A stretch of DNA of 64,000 nt, taken from NCBI GenBank assembly GCA_002783265.1, contig PFFG01000001.1, positions 62,001 to 126,000 of the forward strand, in the 5' to 3' direction. The notes below the pieces were generated by a model. The model had not been told where the DNA came from and ran no database searches. It saw only the letters and a list, made by a program, of their open reading frames with translations. Positions 61,701 through 64,000 of this stretch are shown piece after piece; position 1 is the stretch's first letter; each line of letters starts with the position of its first letter. The translations under genes were made by a program, and so were the position numbers. Source of the stretch: Candidatus Gracilibacteria bacterium CG17_big_fil_post_rev_8_21_14_2_50_48_13 (lineage in GTDB: Bacteria > Patescibacteriota > Gracilibacteria > 1-14-2-50-48-13).

Positions 61701-64000
61701 CCGCATCGCGAACCCGCTCCATTTGCGTCTTTTCTTCCTTTAACTTTCGCAGCCGCTCGCGCCAAGCTTCCATTTGCTCTGCGGTCACGTTGTCACCACG
61801 TGGAGGGTTACTTTGCACATATTTGATCTCCATCTCCTTTGCACGAATACGTTGCTGTTCCGTGGCAAGAGAAAGCTGCACTTGGCGTGCGACCTTATCC
61901 TCTCGCCAAGCTGCCGTATTCTGCTGGTAACGTGCATTACCTGAGGCATTTTCCCAACTATTTGCAGCATCACGGGTAGCAGAACTAGTCGAACCACCTC
62001 GAAGGTAGATGGGATAGGCTTCACCACCAACCTGTGCCGTTTCTGGAGCCCCACCAAGGTAAATACTACACTGTTCTGCCGTAAAGGGCATATCCACAAC
62101 ATGGACAATAACCTGGAACTGCACAAAATCCTTATTCCAGTCGTAGAGATATTTCTCATGTTTCGTGAGGCGATCCAGAACACGCTGCCAGTTGACCGGA
62201 TTTTCCTTCAGAAAATTCCCCCAGTCGAGAAACAGTTGCAGATCCCCAATAGCAATAATCTGCTGAGACACATAGGCAATATCCGGCTTAGGCGTGGCAC
62301 TAATGTATTCTTTGAGCGAAACCGTCATTTGGTACCGCAGAACTTCGAGCTGTTTTGTGACAGGAATACTTGCATCCTTCGGATCATACAACTCAACAAA
62401 TTTCAACTGTGCGGGAGAAGGATTATCAAAGAAAATCGTACACTCTTTCTCCTTGTCGCCGCCCGCAAAGGATGCACCAATGAGCCCACCTACAGGCCCG
62501 AGCACCCAGCCCCAGTTCTGCCAGTTACTTTGTGTACACCTCAGCATACGTGAAAGGTCATTTTGCCTTTCTGGATTCATGTGATGCACAATGCGTGTGT
62601 ATTTTTGACCCGTGTACGGGATAAACTTTTTCTTTCCGCTGTCTGTCACTGTCTGGTCAAGAAAACTTTGCGCATCAAAAGCAAACTCCCGTGTCGTACC
62701 TTCTGGTGGCGTTGGTTTCAAATCCAGATAAAACCAGTGACCCGGTGCATACTCCGCTGACTGACCAAGACTATTAAAAATATCGCCAAGGTTCGTAAAA
62801 TCCTTTGGCGCCTTATACAACACACTGGTGAACCGTCCAAAATAGTTTATGGGGGTTGTGGGGATATCGAGCTGCAGATGCAAACTTTCTTCTGCAGCAG
62901 ATTTCAACATCGAATCCACCTCGTTTTCCAGAGCCGTATTGACCTCCAGAATATCTTTTCGGCCAGTTTCATCGAGCATTTGGACAATCTTGTAGATCGT
63001 AAAGGCGTCTCGATCACCCGCTTCGCCCGTAAGGGACCATCGACCCGTATTACGAAAGAACCCCGCTTGTTTGCCCACAATGGCACCGAACACTTCAATG
63101 GGCGTATACAGGAAGCTCTCAATAGGATCGCGGGTAAATATATCTGGCACCACCGCTGATTGTGTGATTCCTTCAGCGGCCTTTATGGTCAGTTCCTTTG
63201 TTTTCTCGCTATTTTGAGAAAGACTCCGAACCTGCCGCTCTTTTTCCGCGTCACTGATATTCGGGTTCGCCTGAATTTCCGCTCTTGCCTTCGCTATCAG
63301 TTGTTCCTCACTCATCACGGAACCATCAGGATTTTTCAACTGTTCGTCGCCAAGCAGCGCCAAGGAATCCTTAAAGTTTGTTCCCTGAAGTCGTGCAAGC
63401 CACTCTCGGGTGTACCGCATGTAGGATTTATTATCCCAGTTTTCAAGATAGGCGCTATATCCCGCAAGTCCAAAATCGCTCACGGACTGGAACTCACGGA
63501 AGATATCCATCAAGATTGCCTTTTTAGAAAAAAGACTGTAGCTCCCCTTTGCATAGAAGGAGTGATTTTTATCGAAATACTCTGCAAGGGCTGTACGTGC
63601 CTCGGCACGGTACTCACTTTCCAGAGCATCCAGTTTTGCTGCATAGGCTTCCATCCCTAGTTTTCGACGTATGGAACTGAGTTCCTTTTCTCGCGTCGGA
63701 TCACGAAGAAACTGCTCCCAAGAAATCGGATACGGAATAACGCCATGCCAGACTTCTGGCTGGGGACGACCTGACGTTTCTTGAGAGAGAAAGGATCCAC
63801 TGTTGGCATCGTACGCAAACTGCGGATCGTCAAAATCTGTATAGGGGAACAGACTGAGGTAGGATCGATTGTTTTTCGTTACCAAAGGGAGTGGCACACT
63901 ACCAATCAAGACAATGCCTTTCAGCTTTGAAACAGTATTCGTAGATCCATCGCCTTCGACATACAGTTTAGCAAGTGTCTCGGTAATACGCCACGGCTCC
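40723..64000 (-). CDS. Giant secreted/surface protein, at least 7,758 residues, 5' end beyond window
   Basis: One frame runs unbroken from the window edge to TAA. The TTG at 63909 is not the start: 30 more in-frame codons lead to base 63999 without a stop. From N to C: a beta/helix segment with GIVLIGSVPLPLV and PEVWHGVIPYP; long helical parts including a coiled coil (61690-61880); Ig/invasin-like sandwiches (56500-58000); a beta-rich super-repeat (48400-54750); VCBS-like DxDxDG repeats (47700-48170); a DUF11-like domain (46800-47030); a type-3-like DRDQDGLIDLWDDD (46250-46310); a Leu-Pro-rich linker (43490-43720); and a C-terminal Ig-like domain with DSNNDGDPANDED. No C-terminal anchor is seen. 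Adhesion or prey/host contact is likely but unproven. Confidence 0.93.
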   Translation of the reverse strand, partial: EPWRITETLAKLYVEGDGSTNTVSKLKGIVLIGSVPLPLVTKNNRSYLSLFPYTDFDDPQFAYDANSGSFLSQETSGRPQPEVWHGVIPYPISWEQFLRDPTREKELSSIRRKLGMEAYAAKLDALESEYRAEARTALAEYFDKNHSFYAKGSYSLFSKKAILMDIFREFQSVSDFGLAGYSAYLENWDNKSYMRYTREWLARLQGTNFKDSLALLGDEQLKNPDGSVMSEEQLIAKARAEIQANPNISDAEKERQVRSLSQNSEKTKELTIKAAEGITQSAVVPDIFTRDPIESFLYTPIEVFGAIVGKQAGFFRNTGRWSLTGEAGDRDAFTIYKIVQMLDETGRKDILEVNTALENEVDSMLKSAAEESLHLQLDIPTTPINYFGRFTSVLYKAPKDFTNLGDIFNSLGQSAEYAPGHWFYLDLKPTPPEGTTREFAFDAQSFLDQTVTDSGKKKFIPYTGQKYTRIVHHMNPERQNDLSRMLRCTQSNWQNWGWVLGPVGGLIGASFAGGDKEKECTIFFDNPSPAQLKFVELYDPKDASIPVTKQLEVLRYQMTVSLKEYISATPKPDIAYVSQQIIAIGDLQLFLDWGNFLKENPVNWQRVLDRLTKHEKYLYDWNKDFVQFQVIVHVVDMPFTAEQCSIYLGGAPETAQVGGEAYPIYLRGGSTSSATRDAANSWENASGNARYQQNTAAWREDKVARQVQLSLATEQQRIRAKEMEIKYVQSNPPRGDNVTAEQMEAWRERLRKLKEEKTQMERVRDAAKTMFTQIWGLYYGTTEGDAGRFGAYLEHIGTMASEATLAKQVEANRLYDKSMDAVLRVKNPDSDTPEQKTDNAALLDPRWFGYKDLRLDKRPEAYSFPDWFDFSRNGYWGGCSAQNLQRVEDTAKRTSYTGLRADMQTIFSQIQNRHIDYLRSKDKGALDWLKYIQPLVLVGVGIADFSESQAYFQTVTLYNQTLYNTLERMLSDDAYQPKSDSPDAIESTIAIYKKLLDVQKDLLLRDLTDAEYQALKPELAAIITQGTKEMTAIQRVYQSSMAKSPEDRKKGEDRYTLNPAKYGVNAPAKEFRFTDGAVMEEAKSMLIDLVQAQYEIKLIQTTKVSQATLAALADFGGRAVSASNAAIMAVDGEVQRILAATTVYDALTFVGITCDPQRAMEPIFDRAGGTAVNDPDYLPLRTTERTVTIREVNTLAPTILSGVESWTKPSKIDDMFPPKSTYTPPKGGTIESNMAPTWKEPILQERLVAYPSVENASDTQVYRDDYPRTRAETLYNPLGQANSYAEGWEYTRKGFVIEENQPKGPEKDINAGLSPENSYLACLRYAKYGVSESPIMGVQPKGIDQSSPKTEDALQHTSSPVNGTLITGWPLVDAFMRGGVGSVPFTIKGLPANTVDQNILLAYMKEFTRRANSDAGNWRLFPRAEDKLEMKQLIPFEYKGKWDFKFEYIAQGASKLEQFFQEALHGDVTDVNDPTGRRTLYALNGVRRIATVVTHKEPTYETIAQQVQSMSSTSLPVNNPRYVDFYLYEPLPKFNIYGEVEKWDEYEEHVSIPYVNFFRAFPDQKTFSYALDTDRAQLQRDLEATASRVDSLITGFNNYLVDYVAKTSLSGPKATLPADSLRVDTSSISDPEVKKQVESLASRVLGSIGSQEKSPAELQTILQQGLGGVKSTTALAPTKLESISFDQNRWNTVLSKTSLADGEGDKVSNAKKRLAFSVYWQHLSLAEKYKFVMHNYLTSSPSDIAIDTDFWQQRTKYTDPVQSQKKVGFEAGTLILESARADAMQIPLESLTGKGSARAAQAPSIVPTLERTESTQTSPCDNEYAGYGGSKFGVPLQNWLPAIGCWATHLWPLEENAEQNALNLVAWGKAASKEGERFTAQTGRFVEDLGKTGDALLKGGELVIKGTGAVLDTAGKWLQDLDQDGLSSLFQPLDSNVFSPDVLNERFENKPNGFRDGQDYVKKLLFFSGREATVLPEAGSPKAPAGQTVGVIPFGSNQPFEVHVLLLDAANRPLLADQFDMVRLEIHPEDAATSVLSLAPAEQVQKVENGAATFRVFARNSSKAFGTTRVVATLLKQKLPNSSYTPEPSADITATYAITVTPEVLSGAFYRIPCTSAERDAGTCARGDVRSTDVDSIFSTNESAHLLTLIATDMSKKDTVVQKSGNAQLRYYKDEPRTENLYKKAMGGQDAISMRLEEGAYAAALPIPKESGKYFLEVVPESSMNLAPVLLSFMVVDTTYSTMRLEMDPPVAIEGQKVTLRPKFTNSSGEEVGIGLGMATIGIPKSAGLDTAGLMVLDAMPGGDTADHLSLDIAAGGKSTLELTLPEGKGTSPYTLDFLLSKIAPLSQITAQAGSLDQAIGQRLVTRVPYMVYPKGSLSLRATLPDGSSSVTVPVMTSTESACVDGPIANAARAFTVKVELRDKDGRLVPYDGAMQVSTQDLSLFTALPGAVQLLGGRGELTVTPSRKSGSTDLIFTDAAKQMTKASLRINVTPGALAALSFTTKSIRPLEATAEGLPEANSLAALRYVGVDLCGNPVDAQQSPTIALDVQPEVGDGTQIRLHAMTEDADAALVETTVMRTGMPEENMLTQKLRDGRGSFALEAVNFRGEAQVTVRALMTNGDGKTVINERILPDTVRIPIRLTLRRELLESLEPNMLYTNLLGGPYGDVTQKDFLGGWWMLTGKTQVVTTSTVASEIPANLARVLPNGAIDLGGGREAGGVSLFADPVLAPNMPFTVDVKDQSDGATVMQVRYNIVPFQSGAVFENTPSELSPAETAPLAPGIYVIPAPGVTTKKDLLGANRSIVRIFAPNEEGVLQERAIIADNLQFFRGVSVKELPLVAMDLDRKDLVYLRVSDGESKTPLATLMVKLDPQRVFPADGDYDRDIQLSLDTVRAEAVNTAEATIENQKVNYGESLAKFVAEAEAVAPQILAPKVLHYLRQTITELSELQGVRDGVIGRLRSRDVLKLEGSAENIGFYVGSQLLLPLRNISNRVVEAQAWLGKNLLRYALSLEGDKMQIIAKLVSADDQGTSITALKMTPVYGATPLLWQDTPATEATGMYLSSTRATDLTYAMNSEGLRVRAKDRGTRVQTNFADPCSLPESAQDIVLAGIKPTGETFTCFDGYSWERTLMTENTSSRIAYVLREDREGRSRIVAEASLVLGADRALPVRASSSGAPDLFSMQHQGVYVRFEDASHLWNEEQGVLVRKDPLPGQTQGFVSILNVRPGAFLTLSDAARTSGEYRLLTVGNVADVPLFVLEEQRNGVWARVATLRIQLQETSPRVQTFASLSAVDPRAAEKDVVNVYALDPSLITQETSNSIRITSPSEGEMVTINKQPLRILSLGSGVNPELLDVTQDRFTVRFVGSDGTERARIAARFDTAYTQLMQLASGTSLPEARLGVPGLYTEMGEPLLRFNHSSDRTTSTLFFGFEPVLVVEKMGGQRVLRPDMASNTYTPALASGGLLAFTVSLFGTPALELYYSMANLPFDLRVLTYTHASSQLNIPSEGTDATLPYLRPKTLRRNRPVLNSIGDVLRLENLQASLETRNSALKNTKISMTPSLNAEGLITAALTLDRLDTAEQRTAATFTYVPYAAASPVTSISRANINQSLEGLRIVTDTAASSGECVRTDTVVLSSATTSFRTCSDAEGVRFDTVDGKVYARIRHDGSYRTFDDRVSIQTKLFTGAAPQIRYTLATKEGTPLLSDVALGSSSSLVSTLRVGAPASDEQALPGTYVPYVAKASDSRAAYTLMQQIPGVEKSASEIVYCRDMEDPARTCATQLSLSEESFLRTPETNFAFTVDSTLKTADDYTIPAFGYLYTPTNTRVATLAFVLRESPLTTKNVQLSAGEGTTVREEAGRKILQEGTRDIARVSVATGRLETVGTLRLLDFTPSTVRVQILEGNTVRGTLTFLRDFAGEGAHSGALNTGRAGLYYTPETPLFSVSHALDQQTTTVTFGFDTLMTLRADGSVDIRLPDFVRTVLLHDTKDALTLRINSAGERVDLGDILAAFPLKDISQRLRIAEEKAAGSGLETRPFLRSFVDGFGNIVSEFRLRKNGTTQEMQSAQTRSVYAPSALRLLRSANPDQLSTVDIPTVAYNPLVFRNAVTNTAYSVEERGGNLFVVSPSAHGFWTGMTTSEPLCHEEFTRGGVAAVLLADGSRLVCDPLHEMRLRLDAPKKLFAITVTTKQQKANTSSDIGTFFVYPGNTARFRLLTGVGDFAPEDKASNFASSAIYLGVQEDYAMNGTTLGLKTGDQSDVLSLAAANFGALLNQSKVWNQTENRFALRMSNEDPVAFTVVPRRLPLAFDVLENREMRFTANGAEPWVGTVTAAKVRLTLTEPTVKVDLTGGSDTASQPQFTCAPNASDVLCERLPNGHVRLLEQQSTNASIVNGSYGIPALVIKKDASLSYVETGLWNGRVVFDGGVTTGIASIDLFDAAGQVRARLMYRPTLLMKTPTVSVFTPGQTAPALSLSTPQLQVLLGNQNVRLLEQGDFYVVSVDEPLSTDAESLMKLGNNGFVRQFVQKLQNLEVVSFDGNTADIVGSVGQFGFLLRVTRTGGKWILGSLSGIATGDQFVLGTYADRNVEAPLPRGSQRLTPLQENVTITEDAEKLRVMRADTVLLDVLKDISGRIILREGALAQKHISTETMEETLVYEEVPDRAVVKIAGNPRLGSNGTAEDPFDSLILVDASSSTPSLTTPGSAFIAAQEPSVTLSREGTIVTIAQTVNGTSRTIAQVDTRTLRTLPMQDDVLTWSRQGSALIETYVATSRDVGLVRLRKQARLPSLLPTADLVASFAKGATTAPVITAKTAAETRRLTIPEGTLELFGTRLSATIDNGLRLSVQKEQDLLPAPDMHEEVRRTELMTLDPERFLVSSLKEAVELVPQTLLPNMQTYTVRNRADGRTLATISRTDPRGSRYIGAKTLAASASLTQLDTPGMLLSEISSPVRFDVNNADGSTTVMYGFDTVGTISRGGDLNPKSPDWSALTAFGRTLRSQLEGVQIDVFGASYARFMVRRNASGYANAGLRNSIFMESRDLVGTSPLAMEFANDRPLKFSALDQTLLSWTNQMVGQVGTSSIATSLRYVFEARETGALKFTLSSNNTPLTSVFVQTVADLDGGNGTGQGADDVDAIGSLPVDKVTEALDILGGTGIYVQIRSPEKGLFHLAYEPQGDSTNNLYAVALRDESLPLMAGDLVNPSMVGVEDALEPAGEGLGFAGDYKNMLLFAGGNTVGESTLPYMSEALINLGDPVISISLEESDRSNEYFTDDIGEVIYTHTGGQIQQMVLYDVDQDGREDIVFTDGDGKLQVLRNQGGKPVAWTYLGATFEIPEGIRELLIMQLAGKKNLAVAVGSPTSAPQITTEGAITAADAVLEKSLVELKNTSGLLERCKNTVPNLGALSDATFGDLDGDGTDDLVALTKKNELKVVSIDPSVDCNTKSEETNKQRYSVTEVDVLGMQMDGTPLNAPEGQVPAGFHLLPEGDIYARFNGSLIKTWNPLESICPAVDPRNTTPVYPSNQVPTVIPSHPEMVFEAEPKGMTNADVQDGVGDIVKNLDERYPGSEGVYYSYQDGGSKLMRMLVAADLPYIRSGGQALIRYNEAFKAVAKANPFSCVAGGFGGVGNFLSGVADQFGALTGFLTGPVKTLAFQSEANAALNPASTLTIKKYGKDLNGGVVQVGDTLSYALVVTNNLPGNPTKNMDIADRFQQGTELLGETLVCRRGAERTACTAMPSKLFGLYVPNLEVKGGETITITYQAKVVTSPVDLTLQLIDVPFMLRAITDSGLYSLGSMFTIFANLPNAEKRRLISVSTDAAASTGGMFTYFRMQSGEFGSDIIAQRPKANPLSRLPVIGKLLESFGLVWGDDGQIDTNAQADTSPGNTTKSTKTLNNLLSNAFLATDRDQDGLIDLWDDDVRAPALEVADIARLAQPSNGPALAFGAIADAAKNAGSAVGSFVSKVDASLDIVNRELAQSDCQNGGCALVPPSLNTAFLAPKPEFSLGETLDGTTPKGILRNISNQTDYAIFAYPTVQPPFFWPGTGIYTEVKTTSQFRVYLSPTLTGRFGLTACVGPYAVGMIDLPVPTGVEPNKNCYTYILPDILGIREFCQDLAAGLSGFIGGLGRMVSSGGYTAARAQRTKSIAGMAENERAAPFVSDHFQFKTTRFANPPGAGFSEAVNRFMKDFRSLGQGLGNMIPQNNRSPAFPAIIMDWAERQMHEVLAKLTKLPTITLILPDPTLGFTRPMNPANDTLAKRQQNQDLTSMDVLTQRVTDLSTALETGTTESDLAKKAAAKQLSDQALSSCKSRGGVSCDNPGEVAAQLGKLELAKQFGMMELPANADAFTDEETTIILQSIDARLTEIRSALAGLPAGAVKTKLAESLAAVQTEWNSASGSSTALAIDQKTRALLAEVKIAQDPTYATTQLRALNQMRASEADRKALANCDESDPIGCTLNSAEYSFSEFMQGINVNTGTSNADITRILDAGISSNDLLKREVRGFSEVLAIVGSLPFVSIQMQDVVFYYPWLPPDRVSEFLYQLEGTKNQSIENFHAFYGQWAFCFFEPDAEGRVNWNKALPPTFTLRENLEASLANSATSQQSAGATFQHCLAAARVAEDAYAGLAGIDTNIQRIKEYGNIVNSMKQYLQWKTYVMGRLLRIVSTVVNQIIGYVQTQNQILARWRDSIRSISQAMKSFQVLVDVFASFQQQCQTCNNQQGTDAANLMDLLGNFIQLQVVPFPKWPDVEIDLSQINMRYQVVIPNIRFIPQQINLPRFTPIVLPNLGPLPQARLALYAQTGLQLTLPLLPALPNLPRLPELPVFRMPKFPNLPPPPTVPQLNVQVRTFIQTIGKVITLICLVQRNVLPIAESRVRSHLEAQTTSPQIVPSGQRMTTPSFEPTLDRIRVSTQIGIVLDTNRPLGQDTYMWLFREAARSWNGFVRSMVNPANFLLSDLPQQLYGTAVGFVSKQVKTYAIDQINRTLAETNRNLNSFFQNSLTLPVNNFQGAVRQAVEEKRREVSGQTAAVATPKDQAEILKTIAKEDPISVALIDQLLTLQESIVTTSQSTGLASSDAYIEDLKMQRDFLASDASGLPESMRRVATEKLSKIIDEATAPAPRALSELDPNTLPYVAGWQNLASEVADEEKALKSAEVLSAKLGTAATFEDFTSVLAKTGMLAEEQFDEKPIASLGEQDSRNTESQRMLNEIAGAVAKEIPLDVRDTTIEKTIARSPSLLAQSPEVGGSGEAVASNVDKAGAPLLAQVTAAPAVTNVSATASLPEPKQHQSGIGKEEEGNILVELPGNGGLVTLMSYVPPAGMPVHIAFTALQGDIDNPDIVYSMGSDIYVKYNKRTPVETRTTEQYRGTDRIRELSDLRDIATVLPRVQGASVLGVDANQVVLQFRLPPRTKQVDRAGKFFGDDAQYILRVYDDIRGLERGESPLDYVIVPIDASLFPSATATLSEIVERNTAAMPEAVRTKLTEEALKQGLPESRILLGRVEGKELTVTLPVQGRETPMFMRIVPRLAGENAPMYGLSSALLFAHPQRAQDTVAPLISLPRGENMTVPLERPLVLEASAEDAINDVVAVAWDKDILVDSNNDGDPANDEDVVCSAQTPCDVKPTEMGAHHASKAQTPALMAPKLSMTWSPGDAGLHTLRLMARDSLGNTSYKDLRITVAATEIRTLDYNPKTGRLRGSVYPPQPSAELQLLRLRDGVVSELLSPMTITTDAASQFVMDGILPGEGSVLLNRDGSVVETKEQNP
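46800..47030 (-). other. DUF11-like domain inside the giant protein
   Basis: The segment reads TIKKYGKDLNGGVVQVGDTL then YALVVTNNLPGNPTKNMDIA, followed by DRFQQGTELLGE. This is the strand pattern of the DUF11/conserved repeat domains found in bacterial surface proteins. Confidence 0.65.
47690..48170 (-). other. VCBS/FG-GAP-like calcium-binding repeats inside the giant protein
   Basis: Two DxDxDG loops, YDVDQDGREDIVFTDGDGK and FGDLDGDGTDDLVALTKKN, are spaced as in FG-GAP/VCBS beta-propeller repeats. Such loops bind calcium and are typical of secreted proteins. Confidence 0.75.
48400..54750 (-). repeat. About 1.5-kb protein-level super-repeat inside the giant protein
   Basis: A module with T.FGFD recurs: STLFFGFEPVLVV (near 53700), TTVTFGFDTLMTL (near 52120) and TTVMYGFDTVGTI (near 49100), each preceded by a PG(L/M) or AGL segment and PL.RF-like strand. 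Cysteine-pair loops recur at about 54680, 53080 and 51530. Spacing is near 1,550 bp, with a weak copy near 50600. The DNA is diverged. Confidence 0.55.

Noticed and set aside
63907-63909. TTG as start codon of the giant gene
   Set aside because: The frame stays open to the window edge and continues a strand (LKGIVLIGSVPLP) that would be cut in half.

Overview
The window is about 64 kb of bacterial chromosome at roughly 45-48 % GC. The best guess is a member of the Candidate Phyla Radiation (Patescibacteria). The hints are a small type IV secretion-type pilin heading a giant-protein operon, very large surface-protein genes, a LemA/DUF2207 pair, a TrmB-like regulator and compact conserved genes. 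The class cannot be fixed from sequence alone. No 16S rRNA, phage, insertion sequence or CRISPR array is visible.

Layout. 1-1.5 kb: end of the F1 ATP synthase operon (atpD truncated by the window edge, atpC). 1.5-5.2 kb: a membrane protein, an SLH-domain protein, LemA and a DUF2207 protein. 5.2-14.5 kb: metabolic and housekeeping genes (TrmB methyltransferase, D-2-hydroxyacid dehydrogenase, malic enzyme, methionine aminopeptidase, Na/Ca exchanger, Ddl, Elp3, an unknown protein, a TrmB-family regulator). 14.5-30 kb: a surface locus with a pilin, a 3,627-residue protein whose N-terminus is itself pilin-like, and a six-PKD membrane protein, probably one ~13.6 kb operon, with a lamin-tail protein upstream. 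30-34 kb: AsnRS, an O-antigen-ligase-like protein, a zincin, and tRNA-Glu beside a duplicated tRNA end with a hairpin element. 34-40.7 kb: an unknown 1,250-residue protein with a small helical partner, then groES-groEL under a CIRCE operator. 40.7-64 kb: one uninterrupted gene of at least 7,758 codons that leaves the window at its 5' end, 36 % of the sequence.

Genome-wide habits stand out. All 27 confident genes whose 3' ends are visible stop at TAA (20) or TAG (7). None uses TGA, and no TGA lies in frame in any of them, so UGA looks nearly unused both as stop and as sense codon. Many genes share a -10 box TATACT (usually GTATACT) placed 25-32 nt upstream of the start, giving short leaders, nearly all without a Shine-Dalgarno sequence.

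Most promising for something new: (i) the giant 40.7-64 kb protein with an apparent ~1.5 kb super-repeat; (ii) the pilin / pilin-fused giant / PKD operon, with a novel alpha-helical repeat in its central gene; (iii) a candidate small RNA at 14.57-14.65 kb; (iv) UGA avoidance.
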